From Camellia lanceoleosa (lineage: Eukaryota; Streptophyta; Magnoliopsida; Ericales; Theaceae), in the NCBI GenBank assembly GCA_025200525.1, contig CM045770.1:123233429-123297428 (forward strand): a stretch of DNA of 64,000 nt, read 5' to 3'. Numbering within the stretch: position 1 is the stretch's first letter; every line of letters begins with the position of its first letter. The translations under genes were made by a program, and so were the position numbers. Below the pieces are notes generated by a model. That model had not been told where the DNA came from and searched no databases. It saw only the letters and a program-made list of their open reading frames with translations. Shown here in pieces: positions 32,446-43,910 of this stretch.

Positions 32446-34023
32446 AGTGGCACATTTCATCACTTTTGAGTATGAAATGTCCCATTTTCCTTGTGTTCAA
32501 ATTAACGTCCAATTTGAACATATGCAATGCAACACAAAGAAATGTTTATGTTGTCACTTTTACTTGCCAATTTTGTTTACACGTTTTAGTTACCAAATTA
32601 TTCTTTAATCAATTTGTCCATTGGTGAGTATCTTCTAAGGTGAAAGAAGTGTCAACCAAGGGAAAATGTAAGGCAAGAGAGAGATCATGCCGTTGATAAT
32701 GAACCCTCAAAGAGGATTAAACCATTAAGCATGACCTCAATTTCAAGCTTAAAGAATCCCAAGCTTGAAAACAACTCTCAAAAGCAAATGAAAGAGTAAA
32801 CAAAGAGGAGCTTGCGAGTTTATAGTGCTGAAATTATGTGAGAAAAAGCACTAAAACATGCAATCAACTCAAACCAATGGTCTTTGAAAGCCTTAAAACA
32901 CCAAGCTAGTGAATAGACTTACACTACAACTATGCAAAACAAGACTCAAATGACTTAACCAGCCAAAAAATAGAGTTAAAGCATGCTATTTCAGAGGCTA
33001 AAACATGCTGGACATGAGCCAAGTTAAGCTAGAAAGACATGTTAACATATGAAGCTAGCGAGTATGCAAATAAGACACAAGGAGGAGGCTAACCCTCCAG
33101 ATTTGAACTTCAAAATGAATTTTTGCCCTTTGAAAAACCTCTGAAATTCAAGTGGTTAAAAGGCCCAAAAAAGTTGGTTTTGAAAGTGGAAAACACAAGT
33201 GAAGAAGCCTTACAAACAAGGTACAAAGAAGGGTGAACCACCCCCTACCTTAAAATGGCTTCAAACCACAAATTTCATCCCACTTTGACAAAGTTTTTAT
33301 AGCCCCAAAACAACTCAAAAACATTAGGGAAAAGATAAGAAAACAAGTATACCAAAGCAAGTTAAAATGCAAGTGTTATACCTCTTGAAGCAAAAACCAA
33401 TTCTAGGCACAAATCCAAGCTAAAACCACCTTCAAGAGCTCTAAGAAGGCCCCAAGGAACCTCAGCTCAAAGGTGAGAAGATTTAGTTTAGGATGTGTAT
33501 GCAAAAGTGTAGAGAAACTAGGCAAGTGTGCACAAAATTGCAAGAGAGAGAAAGAAATCTTGAGAGAGAGAGAGAGAGAGAGAAATTTTTGCTCCAAAAA
33601 TTCTAACCCTCAAAAATGGGGGGAGGAACCTCCATATATATAGAAAAACATGCCTTGAGTTTAGAAACATCCCACCATACACATGTAGGGAGATGTAGCT
33701 CAATGTGCTAACAGCTGGCACAGCTGTCAACAAATATCTGGAAAAAGACACTGGTGGCCGACCAGCCACACTAATGGCCGACAACCATGAGCCATGGCTG
33801 ACAGCCTATGGTGGTGGCCGACAGGTCACCAAAAGTTCCAGACTTGAAAGACCAAGGCTCTAGTCCAAAACAAGGCCTGAAAAGGACAAAGTTTAAAGGC
33901 GAAAAGACAGGGCGTTCCGTCGAGGACTTCGGGCACTCAAAACGAACACATGTAATCACAATCATCTAGTGCACATGCGATGACGTCCAAGTCTTAAGGT
34001 CGGTCAAAAATGGGGTGTCTACA
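32446..34023 (-). repeat. 5' LTR of element 1, distal part (after the Tekay insertion)
   Basis: It resumes at AGTGGCACATTTCATC and aligns with 2476-4075. It ends TGGGGTGTCTACA, followed by the duplication AGGTG (34024-34028). It holds a (GA)n run at 33565-33583. Confidence 0.92.
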
Positions 34024-34028
34024 AGGTG
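34024..34028. repeat. Target-site duplication of element 1, right copy
   Basis: AGGTG matches 642-646. Confidence 0.9.
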
Positions 34029-34915
34029 CCTCGTTGCTTTTTGATGCAACGAGGGAGAAAGGAAAGCTATATAGCTTGACTTGGCAGTGTTTAAATTCAG
34101 AATAGCCCACCCTCCATTTCCTCCTAAATAGCTTTGACTTGGCAGTGTTCACCAAATTTTATAGGTTGCATGCATTGTGTTTGTTTATTTTCATGGAAAA
34201 TATTTTCTGAAGAAAATGTTTTATATAGAAAACATTTTTCACCTAACATTTTTTGCAAAAAATGTCTTTCAGTGTTTGTATCAATTTTGTATCAAATTAA
34301 TAAGGTTTGGATCTTTAAAATTGGCTATCTAACTTGATAGAACAATTCAAACTTGGTGAGCCCATTTTGGGGCTGAATTTGGTATTTTGAATCATTCACT
34401 TAAGATTCATTCGGTAAAATATTCATGCAAAAATCAAGATGATATCGGTAGCTTTACGGTTGAATCACATTTATATTAAAAATAAATAAATAGGTATATT
34501 TGAAATTATATTTGTTGTCCATTTTTTTTAAAGACTCAAACATATAGCTTGTCTGATTATTTTAATTTTCTACAAAATATTTTGACATGTTACTTAACAA
34601 GTCTTAAAATTTGAACAATTCAAATCACTAAAGTCGCCTCGAAAAAGGCCTGCTAAGCTCAATTGTTCTCTTAAGTTGACCATTGAATGGTCAACTTAAG
34701 AGGATCCCAACTCCTCTATAATTGATAATTTGTTGCATTTTTTATCTGTGAATTTGAGACTCGAACAAGTTTTTTGAGACTCTAGAAAATTTTCTATGAA
34801 ATATTTTGACATGTCCAATGAGATTTATCCAAATCTCATCTCCTCATTCTATGTTACAAAATAATAAATAAAAAAAAAAACTCACATTAACAAATAATCA
34901 TGAGATTAATTTTGA
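34029..34915. other. Spacer between element 1 and the copia array
   Basis: No gene seen. It starts with a hairpin (CCTCGTTGC...GCAACGAGG, 34029-34054) and a near-duplicate AGCTTTGACTTGGCAGTGTT (about 34073 and 34130). The TTTTCATGGAAAATATTTTCTG stretch near 34190 resembles a common plant MITE-like sequence, but I could not define its ends. The rest is AT-rich. Confidence 0.35.
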
Positions 34916-34923
34916 TGAACTTT

Positions 34924-34965
<42 letters not shown>

Positions 34966-35355
34966 TCTACTGATATTATTCTTGAAAAAGAAAAATGAAT
35001 CTCAATTAGTTCCTTTACAAGTATTAAAATATATATATATATACTGAATGAAGTACCTAACAACCTAACTAACTATATCTACTCATGTAACTAAATTTGT
35101 TACAAAGAAACTTAATTGCATACAGCTGTCATACAAACTTGTGATGAACGCTCAGCTCTAATACTCTTCTTGCAATTGCCTATTCTTGCAGCATTTACAG
35201 CCTTAGCATCCTAAGATGACTTTGGCTTTGCAGACTTGGCCACAACTGCTCTATCTACAGTTGTGAGTGTAGCTGCTATGTCTTTGCTTTCTTGACTTTC
35301 ATTAATCGAGGCATTTGTCCATGCAAATATAGCAGGTGCAGCAGTATCCTTATTA
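34916..35355 (-). repeat. 3' LTR of the copia element (left)
   Basis: It starts TGAACTTTAAAGAGAG and runs to ...CCTTATTA before the polypurine tract. It includes a (GA)n tract (34925-34962) and an (AT)n run near 35030. The RNase H frame reads through the tract into the LTR. Confidence 0.8.
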
Positions 35356-35970
35356 GCCCCCCTAAGGTAAAAGGTGGGAGACCAACTGGAAGCTTGGATT
35401 GAAGAAAAAGAAACCAAGAAACTAGTAAAGACTTGGTGAAGACATCAGCCACTTGGTCTGAAGAAGCAACATGATGAATGAGCAGTTGTTTGGAAAAAAC
35501 TTTCTCTCGAACAAAGTGATAATCTATTTCAATATGCTTGGTTCTTGCATGGAAAACAGGGTTAGAGGCCAAAGATAATGCAAACAAGTTATCAGTCCAT
35601 AAGACTAGAACAGATGAAGAGGAAATATGCAAGTTGGAAAGAAGCATCTGAAGCCAAGCAACCTCTGCACTGGCCTGAGCCATGGACCTGTACTCAGCCT
35701 CAATGGAGGACTGAGCCACAGTGGGTTGTTTCTTGGCTATCTAAGAAACCAAATTAGAACCCAGAAAAAGGCAAAAACCAGAAGTAGACTTTCTATCACA
35801 AGGATCACCAACCCAGTCAGCATATGAAAAAGCATGAATATCAAAAGTACTTGGAGAAAAGGACAGGTCATGATGCAAGGTGCCTTTGACAAACTGAAGC
35901 AGTTACTTAACCAAAGCAAAATCATTTTGAGATGGACACTGCATATGTTGACAAGCATGGTTGACAACAA
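35276..35970 (-). pseudogene. RNase H and C-terminus of copia polyprotein
   Basis: [27 protein letters not shown] carries the EAEYR motif. [33 protein letters not shown] and DVFTKSL follow, the standard copia RNase H end. A stop at about 35742 and a frameshift split it from the preceding LVGGLQYLT part. Confidence 0.88.
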
Positions 35971-36923
35971 AGGCCAGATTTGGTCTATTAATTGTCAAAT
36001 ACTGAAGACCTCCAACAAGACTTCGATAAACAGAAGGATTAGAGAAAGCCTCAAAACAAGAAGAAAATGAAGAGAGTTTAACTGACATAGGAGAGGAAGC
36101 AGGTTTGCAATCACTCATCCCAGCTTTGTGAAGAAAAGAGGAAGCATAGCGAGATTGAGACAAGAAATATCCTAAGGCTGTGGAAGAAATTGAGATACCT
36201 AAAAAATAGGAAAGATTTCCAAGCTTTTTAAGAGAAAAGACTGAATGCATATGAGAAATCAGACTTTGAAGATGAGAAGAGGAATTTCCAGTCACAAGAA
36301 TATCATCTACATAGACCAAAAGATAGGTAAGAGAGGAAGAAGTGTCTTGAACAAACAAAGCATTATCACAATGACTATTGACAAAACCAAGCTTGAGCAA
36401 GAAATTAAAGAAAGTAGAGACCCAAGCTCTTGGAGCTTGTTTCAACCCATAGAGAGCTTTATTTAATTTGCAAATATAATTAGGAAATTTAGGACTCTCA
36501 AAGTTAAGAGGTCGAGACATATAAACATCTTCATCAAGTTTGCCATGCAAAAAGGCATTGGATATGTCCAATTGTTGAATTTTACAATTGTAATGAAAAG
36601 CAATACACAGAAACACTCGTATGGTTGGCTGCTTGGCAATGGACTAAAAGTGTCAAGAAAATCCACACCTGCCTCTTGAAGATAGCCTTTTGCAACAAGT
36701 CGAGATTTGTATCTGGCAATAGATCCATTGGAAGTCTTTTTGATACGAAAAATCCATTTACAGCCCACAAGATTTTGATGAGGAGGAGGAGGAACAAGAG
36801 ACTAGGTATGCTGAGCTTGAAGAGCTTGAAATTCCTCAAGCATGGACTTAAACCAATGAGAACTTTGAAGAGCATCTTTGTAAGACTTTGGTTTAGAGGT
36901 GAGAAGGGAAGCAGAAAAACCAA
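35971..36923 (-). pseudogene. Reverse transcriptase of the copia element
   Basis: The N-terminal part (36463-36768) has [20 protein letters not shown] and [20 protein letters not shown]. After a frameshift near 36610, 35903-36616 continues [20 protein letters not shown] (first Asp), ALYGLKQAPRAW and LLVYVDDILVTG (YVDD). Then come YFLGISI and [14 protein letters not shown]. Catalytic residues are present. The pattern is of an Ale/Ivana-like copia lineage, an inference without alignment. Confidence 0.88.
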
Positions 36924-38060
36924 GCTGGGCAGCTTTAGCTCTAGCTATCATAGGATAAGAGTTAAGACAAAGAAAGAGGAAGAATAGGAATGGCAAGACT
37001 TATAGATGGAGGGAAAGAAACTAAAACAGGTGTTGCAGTTGTAGCTAGTGAAGATGAAACAGGTGCAACAGTATCAGTTGGTGGAGATACTGAAGCAGGG
37101 GCTACAATATCAGGAAAATGATGAGGAGATGACAAAGAAGGAGGGTTGTTGGTATGAGAAGAAAGATGAACAGATGAAGTTCCCCAAAAAAAAAAAAAAG
37201 ATTTAACAACTTGTTTAGCAGAAAGAATGAGAGGTAAAGAAAAACTAGACATAGCAAAACAGAAAGAGGTTTCATCAAAAACAACATGCCTTGAAATATG
37301 AACAGCACTAGTAGCTAAAATTAGACACTTGTATCCTTTATAGCTGGAGTGATAACCAATGAAAACACACTCTTGAGACCTAGGCTGTAACTTGTGGGTG
37401 GTATAAGGTTGAAGCCAAGGATAACACTTACAGCCAAATACTCTAAGAAATGCATAGTCAGGAGGTTTATGAAACAAGAGCTCAAAAGGACTAAGATTAC
37501 CTAGCTTAGGACTAGGCATTTTGTTAATCAAATAGGTAGTAGTAGCAAAAGTTTCAAACCAAAACTTGAGAGGCATAGAAGACTGATCAAGAAGTGCTAT
37601 AGCTGTCTCAATCAAGTGTTTATGTTTTCTTTCAGCCACCCCATTCTGAGATGGAGTATGAGGACAACTCATCTGATGAACAATATCTGAAATGGTTTAA
37701 AAAATTTGAAATTAACCACTAGTATACTCTCCACCACCATTAGTTCGCAAAATTTTAAGAGAGATAGAGAATTGAAGCTCAGCATAGGGCTTAAACTCTA
37801 AAAACTTAGAGTAGACCTTACTCTTGTAAGACAAGGATACAACCAGGTGGAATTGCTAAAATCATTAACAAAGATAACATAATACTTATAAACTGAAGCA
37901 CATTGAGTAAAAAGACCCCATATATCTGAATGAATTAAAAAAGTGAAGCAATAGATTTATTAGCAGATAGTACAAATGGGAGCTTATGGCTCTCGGATAC
38001 ATAACATTGATGACAAAGTGAAATACAATCTTTGTGAGACAAAGAAACATTACATTGTGA
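36924..38060 (-). pseudogene. Integrase of the copia element
   Basis: The core begins near 37950 with IHSDIWG (first Asp) and YYVIFVNDFSNSTWLYP. The GGGEY segment is frameshifted near 37730. The third catalytic segment HTPSQNGVAERKHKHLIE is intact at about 37600-37670, followed by LLFHKPPDYAFLRVFGCKCYPWL. The 236-codon frame 36962-37672 then runs into a Ser/Pro/Ala-rich linker towards RT. Several stops lie at 37680-37935. Confidence 0.85.
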
Positions 38061-38660
38061 AATCATTTTATTCATGCTAGTAGAAGAAGGATGCCATAGT
38101 TGTCTATGCCAAATTGTGGCAAAAGAACTAGTACCAAAAAAAGCTTTAGGGATGGTAGAAAAAGAGGAAGGAAATTGATAGAGACCATTGACATGATGAC
38201 CTCTCTGAGAGAACCTCGTGAGTATGATTGTCCTGAATAACAAAGGATTTATCATCAAAAGTTATTAAACAATCATTATTAGAAGTAAGTTGATGCATAG
38301 ACAACAATTTAGAAGAAATTTGAGGAACAGGATATACATTGTTAAGCTTAAATCGAAAAGATGGAGTAGCTAGTATACCAGTGCTTATGTTATGAATTGG
38401 AAGAGTATTGCCATCTCCAATCATAACCTGATATTGACGTTGATAAGGCCGATAGTCGCAAATTGGTCAAATCAGAATAAGATGAAATGTGACCAAATCC
38501 ACATACCAAGGTGCAACAACAAATGTAGATAATTAAGGCATAGAATAGGTAGACATAGGAGAAGGAAAGGAAGTATAAGCAGGGAAAACCCGTGGATTTG
38601 CAGAAGAAGAGCTCAAGGTATATGATGGAAAAATAGGTTGAAATGAAGCATTCATACGAT
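38061..38660 (-). pseudogene. Protease and GAG-pre-integrase region of the copia element
   Basis: Minus frames read GDGNTLPIHNISTG and FRFKLNNVYPVPQISSKLLS, the end of a copia protease region. WHRQLWHPSSTSM and CYVSESHKLPF follow, the pre-integrase zinc-binding motif. One frameshift lies near 38200. The protease active-site triad itself is not clearly readable. Confidence 0.75.
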
Positions 38661-39584
38661 GTCTACATTCCAAAGCTAAATGATTGCTTTTACCACATAT
38701 CTGACATATCAAACCATAACTCTAAGGTCTTCTGCCCCTTTTACCTCGATTATTATAATATCTTCCACCTCTGGATTGGAAGCCTTGAGATCTTCCTCCT
38801 CTGTTATTGAAAGAATATCCTCAATTAGAAGAAGTGCTAGAAGAGTTTGGAGACAAAGTAGATCTGCCAGAAGAAGAATGTGAACCGATGAGCAAAAAAG
38901 CCACATTAAGCTCAGTAGAAGATCCTAGTTTATAACTTTGTTCAACATGAATGGCTTCTGAACAAAGCAAGGCACACAAGTCATCTATGGAAATAGGCTA
39001 TGTTTTTGCTCTTATTGTTGTTTTAAAAGCATTGGACTCATCAAGTAGGCCATTGAGAACAAAAAGAATTAAATCTTCATCACAGACTGGTGAAGAGGCT
39101 AGGCAAGTTGTTCAACCAAATCTCTAATTTCTTAATGATAGACCTCCATAGACTTTGTTTTCTTTGAAATTGTGCTCAACTTGTTCTTGAGTTGATGTAT
39201 ATGAGATCGAGATAGAGGGGTGAATCTTTTCTCCAATGCAGACCACAAGTCTTTGCAACGTTTGATGTGAAGAACTGAAGCAAAGATTGAAGGTGTAAGA
39301 GTTGCAATAATACAACTGAAAAGACAAGAATCAATTAGTTTCCATTTCAGAAATTCTGGATTAGACACAAACTAATCATTCTCGTTAGAAATTGTTGGAG
39401 ACAGACATGATGTAGAACCATCAAGAAATCCAAACAATTCTGTAGCTTCAAAGAAATTCTAAATCGGATTTTTCTAGATCGAGTAATTTGTAGCTTCAAG
39501 TTTCACTGTAGTCAGAGAGTTGAGATTTGAGACTAGCAATAGCACATTAGAAGATAAACAAGACTTTTCAGATTGAGTCACCAT
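38661..39584 (-). pseudogene. Gag of the copia element
   Basis: The start ATG is at 39582-39584 on the minus strand (MTQSEKSCLSSNV). LEATNYSI, FFEATELFGFLDGSTSCLSP and FLKWKLIDSCLFSCI fit the copia gag head (UBN2-type). IHQLKNKLSTISKKTKSM follows. A zinc knuckle reading ICQICGKSNHLALECRH lies at about 38660-38705. Two in-frame stops lie near the start, and the middle is broken. Confidence 0.8.
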
Positions 39585-39622
39585 TGTTGCTCGTTAGAGC
39601 TTATAAAGCTCTGATACCACGA

Positions 39623-40090
39623 TGAACTTTAGAGAGAGAGAGAGAGAGAGAGATAGATAGATAGATAGAGAGGGAATTATGATGAACTTTAGAGAGAATT
39701 TCTACTGATATTATTCTTGAAAAAGAAAAATGAATCTCAATCAATTCCTTTACAAGTATCAAAATATATATATATATACTGAATGAAGTACCTAACAACC
39801 TAACTAACTATATCTACTCATGTAACTGAATTTGTTATAAAGAGACTTAATTGCATACAGCTGTCACACAAACTTGTTATGAACCCTCAGCTCTAATACT
39901 CTTCTTGCAATTGCCTATACTTGCAGCTTTTACAGCCTTAGCATCCTGAGATGACTTTGGCGTTCTAGACTTGGCTACAATTGCTCTGTCTGCAACTGTG
40001 AGTGTAGCTGCTCTGTATTTGCTTTCTTGACTTTCATTAATCAAGGCATTTGTCCTTGCAAATATAGCAGGTGCAGCAATATCCGTATCA
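39623..40090 (-). repeat. Shared LTR between two copia internal regions
   Basis: It aligns with 34916-35355. It carries a short internal duplication at its left edge (GATGAACTTTAGAGAGA occurs twice, 39621 and 39680) separated by (GA)n and (GATA)n runs. It is followed by the polypurine tract of the next internal copy (minus strand TTGAGGGGG), not by flanking DNA. Confidence 0.82.
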
Positions 40091-42056
40091 AACCCCCTCA
40101 AGCTCAAAGGTGGGAGACCAACTAGAAGCTTGGATTGAAGAAAAAGAAACCGAGAAATTGGTAAAGACTTGGTGAAGACATCAGCCACTTGGTATGGAGA
40201 AGCATGTTTGGCAGAAACTTTCTCTCAAACAAAGTGATAATCTATTTCAATATGCTTGGTTCTTGCATGGAAGACAGGGTTAGAGGCCAAAGATAATGCA
40301 TACAAGTTATCAGTCCATAAGACTGGAACAGAGGAAGAGGAAATGTGCAAGTCGAAAAAAAGCATCTGAAGCCAAGCAACGTTTGCACTGGCCTAAGCCA
40401 TGGACCTGTACTCAGCCTTAGTGGAGGACTGAGCCACAGTGGGTTGCTTCTTGGCTATCCAGGAAACCAAATTTGAACCCAGAGAAAGGCAAAAACCAGA
40501 AGTAGACTTCTTATCACAAGGATCACTAACCTAGTCAGCATTTGAAAAAGCATGAATATCAAAAGTACTTGGAGAAAAGGTGTAACGCCCCCAAAATAAT
40601 ACAATAAATCCAACTCAAAGGTGGAAGAATAATAGAAATAAGGTGCATTCATTCATTAGAGTTTGTTTACAAAAGTTAACGCATGCGATATACATTTACA
40701 AATGTTCATCCTGAATCTATAGCATGTATTACAATGTTGAGAGGTTTGAAACTGAACATATAGTCATATGCCCTATCGGCTTACATCTTTCCAAGTCGTG
40801 GCTTGGTTACACAAATATGAGCCTAGCTCAATACAATTTAAGCCCGTGGCTATACAAAAGAATAAAACAAAACAAAGAAGCTTTGCTCCTCAAAAGTCCC
40901 TCCACACTATTGCCTTGGTAGAGGCATGTCCCCAACACCTGAAAATAGTTCCCAAGTAGGGTGAGCCAAAGCCCAGTAGAAACATACTAACACAATATAT
41001 GAGAATTAACAAAATATAAGTATGATGCACATGTTCATTGTCCTACGACAAAATCTTTATAACTCTTTCCAAAACTATGTTATGTCGAACTGGCATCTCA
41101 ATTCATTCATTTTGGTTCAATAGATACATCCACTGTATTTAACCCATCAATAGAGGTTACACCTCACAAGTTTCCAAAAGATAAAATCATCATACAAATA
41201 CATTCACTTCTATTTGTTATTTTACGAAAATTTCGTTCGTGGGAATCGGCACCCATGTATATAAATGGTTTTCAGGACTTTCACCTTGGACACACAGGCC
41301 AACTTAGTTTAATGGAGTCCATCCCCTTTCTTCTCCTCAAAACATGGAGTACATCCCTTTTCTCCTCCCAAATATCATATATATACAATATGTATCATTC
41401 ATGATCATATTCAATGATAATGGTTAAGGGATTAGTTTTAATTCGCCTAATCCACATGCAATGTCTACAACAATCATGACTATCCTCCATCGATAGCCTA
41501 AAACAAATATTTCTAAACAAATATACAATCTCTATAATAGATAAATCATCAAATTTCCATAGGTGAGTGATTAAAACAATTCCAACCACACCATTCATCT
41601 ATACATTCTCCTAATTTCACATTTTCCATACGAATTTCATTATTTATACAAAATAATTATTTAAGACATTTTAGGGCAAAGCTCCCCGTTTTCCAAATAT
41701 TAACCCAAAGGCCAAAATCAACTATTTTAACAAACCCCATAATCATTTATATAAAACCCACATAGAAACCCCTCTTTTCAAACTTGAACCCAAACCCTAG
41801 GTTTGCTCTAAACGCCCCCAAATCTCATTATTTTCACACAATAACCTATAAACAAGTTAAAACCCATATTAAGGTGTAGAGAGTCCCTACCTCAAGTGTA
41901 GAAGCCCAAAGGAGAAGTGGAGAAACCCCAAATATGTCCAAACTCGACTTTATTCGGATCAAATGGGAGCTCACGGAATGCTCTATCTTTTTATCAAAGA
42001 GAGTAGGGTAGAGAGATCCCTAGATCTAGGTGTATTTGTGGAGAGAAGTCAGATTT

Positions 42057-42095
<39 letters not shown>

Positions 42096-42960
42096 AGTCT
42101 AGGGTTTATGAGTGAAAAGATATCAAAAAGTGACGAAAAGAAGTGTTGCTGCGAACTGATATACGCGAGGCTCGCTCGAGCGCAAGAGTTGTCACTTGAG
42201 CAACCAGACATAATAAGTGTCCTCGCTCGAGCGTAAGATGCGTTGCTCGAGCTCAGAATACATACTCCCAGAAGTTTTACAGACATATACCATCGCTCGA
42301 GTGCAAAAAGCCTCGCTTGAGCGAAGAACACTACCCTTCCAGTATCTCTACAGGCTTGCAAAAATACTGGGAGCTCACAAAGCTCGCTCGAGCGCAAGAA
42401 GCCTCGCTCGAGCGAAGAAGCAAATTTCTGAACAACAACAATTTGACCAACTAGTAACCAACCTGTTCCAAACATGCCCAAGACAACCCAATACTCAAAC
42501 TTAAAGAGGAAATGAGGGAAAAAGACATGAATAATAATATTAAACCACGAAACCCGAGTCCAGAATACAACAAAGGTCGGGTCAAAACTAGAATCGCTAT
42601 AAAAGGACAAGCCATGATGCAAGGTGCCTTTGACAAATCAAAGTAGTCGCTTAACCAAAACAAAATCGTTCTAAGATGGACACTGCATATGCTGACAAAC
42701 ATGGTTGACAGTAAAGGCCAGATCTGGTCTAGTAATTGTCAAATACTGAAGACCTCCAACAAGACTTCGATAAAGAGAAGGATTAGAGAAAGCCTCAAAA
42801 GAAGAAGAAGAGAAAGCATAGCGAGATTAAGACAAGAAATATCCTGAGGTTGTGGAAGAAACTGAGATACCCAAAAAATAGGAAAGATTTCCAAGCTCTT
42901 TAAGAGAAAAGATTGAATGCAGCTGAAAAATCAGACTTTGAAGATGAGAAAAGGAATTTC
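40091..42960 (-). pseudogene. Second, partial copia internal region, split by a solo LTR
   Basis: 40091-40580 repeats the RNase H end ([47 protein letters not shown]). 42607-42960 continues with the preceding RT part, matching about 35865-36285 of the first copy. It stops where a MITE-like unit begins. It is about 90 percent similar to copy 1 by eye and has lost everything upstream of RT. Confidence 0.8.
40581..42601 (-). mobile_element. Solo LTR of a Ty3/gypsy (Tekay-like) element
   Basis: 2021 bp starting TGTAACGCCCCC and ending CGCTATA (minus start TATAGCGATTC, TG mutated to TA as in the Tekay 3' LTR). AAAGG at 40576-40580 and at 42602-42606 is its duplication, and the copia sequence continues across it. 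It has no internal region, so it arose by LTR-LTR recombination. It contains a (GA)n run (42056-42094) and a CGCTCGAGCG cluster (42165-42420). Open frames here (for example 42056-42622) are incidental. Confidence 0.85.
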
Positions 42961-42962
42961 TA

Positions 42963-43177
42963 GGTTGTTTGGTACAACTTATCTAAACTAAATATATATA
43001 TTCAATGAGTATGTATCGGATTGTTTGGTACATTTTTTACTTACAAAACTTATTAGACAAAAAAAAGTTTAAATAAGCTAAATAAGTTGATTAGGTAGAA
43101 GCTAAGGGAGGAGTGCCTTTAGCTTCTGCTATTTGATTATTAATTTTTAACTTATAATAAGTTATATCAAATAGGCC
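42963..43177. mobile_element. MITE-like unit, 215 bp
   Basis: The left end GGTTGTTTGGTACAACTTAT and the reverse complement of the right end (GGCCTATTTGATATAACTTA) agree at about 15 of 20 positions. A second inner copy of TTGTTTGGTACA lies at 43022. No coding frame. The duplication is unclear. The copia copy ends exactly here. Confidence 0.5.
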
Positions 43178-43910
43178 AAATATTACATATTTTCCAAAAA
43201 ATAACTCATAATGGTATATCTATGGAACACAATTATTCTAGTTGTGACTCACATTTATCAACTTTAAATATACACAATTCATATCATTTTATAAATTTTG
43301 AAACAAACTTTCATGGTACAAAACATTTTTCAAAGCATGTGTGAAATAAACATTTTTTTTAAGCAATATTGGATACCATGCCTTAAAAGTTAAGACGAAA
43401 TGAGTCCGACTACTAACACTATTTTGTATAATATTTTAAGCAACCAACTCACAAAAGGTGTAGAGATTCTCATTGTGTGTAGGTGATGCAAAAACTTGTA
43501 AAAAGGATTGTATTTGTAGTTTTATTTAAAAAATAACTAACTAATTTAGTTGAGTTGATTAGTTTTTGAGAGAGCAGTTTCACTGGTTATGTTGGGTCAA
43601 GGCCCACCATGGATCAAAGTCGTTCATCAGACATGTCATGAGTATAAGACCGAGCAGAATATAGCTCGTTATATGTCCACCACCATTTAGGTCGGGCAAA
43701 AGTGAACTTAGCGTGGATTAAGGCCGATCAAACATGGCTAAAGTGTTGGGCATGGCAGAATATTGTTATGACCAGACAAAGTATGTTAGGATGTTAGGCG
43801 TAGCTAGTAGTAGTTGTGCGATCTAAACCTTTAATCTGTGGCATATCATAATTGTTTGCTTATACCCATTATATGAGTTACTTTCTGTGGTGATTGTTAG
43901 ATGTATATAT
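43178..43910. other. Unassigned AT-rich spacer
   Basis: No gene seen. The GC-richer part 43585-43800 (GGGTCAAGGCCCACCATGG, then GAGCAGAATATAGCTCG) could be old repeat DNA, but I cannot assign it. Confidence 0.3.

Larger units (their letters stand above)
647..34023 (-). mobile_element. Element 1: Ogre/Tat-type Ty3/gypsy retrotransposon, interrupted
   Basis: Two LTRs of about 3.4 kb bound the element, which is flanked by AGGTG on both sides. Pol lies on the minus strand in the order protease, RT, RNase H, second RNase H, integrase, as in Ty3/gypsy Ogre/Tat elements. The primer-binding site reads TGGCGACTTTGCTATGG on the minus strand, the tRNA-Arg type used by that lineage. A second RNase H domain, plus-strand genes between integrase and the 3' LTR, and a total of about 23.6 kb without the nested insertion all fit Ogre/Tat. 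A complete Tekay element (22660-32440) sits in the 5' LTR. The coding frames carry scattered stops and several catalytic residues look lost, so this copy is unlikely to be autonomous. Confidence 0.9.
34916..40090 (-). mobile_element. Ty1/copia retrotransposon, minus strand
   Basis: LTRs at 34916-35355 and 39623-40090 flank an internal region. Minus-strand order is gag, protease, integrase, RT, RNase H, the copia order. The Met-type primer-binding site TGGTATCAGAGC (minus) lies at 39608-39619. The polypurine tract is CCTTAGGGGGG at 35356-35366 on the minus strand. It does not end at its right LTR: a second internal region of the same family follows directly (40091 on), so the structure is tandem. 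Many frames are broken. Confidence 0.88.

Noticed and set aside
34190..34290. MITE-like TTTTCATGGAAAATATTTTCTG stretch
   Set aside because: It resembles a common plant repeat, but I could not define terminal inverted repeats or a target duplication.
34925..34962. (GA)n tracts here and at 3570, 33565, 39630 and 42056
   Set aside because: Simple microsatellites, several within LTRs. No further structure.
37102..37308. Minus-strand 68-codon Leu/Phe-rich frame resembling a membrane protein
   Set aside because: An alternative frame of the copia integrase-RT linker and a T/A-rich tract, not a gene.
42056..42622. 188-codon minus-strand frame ending in a Leu/Ser repeat
   Set aside because: It lies inside a solo LTR. 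The repetitive end is a (GA)n tract and the middle is the CGCTCGAGCG cluster. No domain seen.
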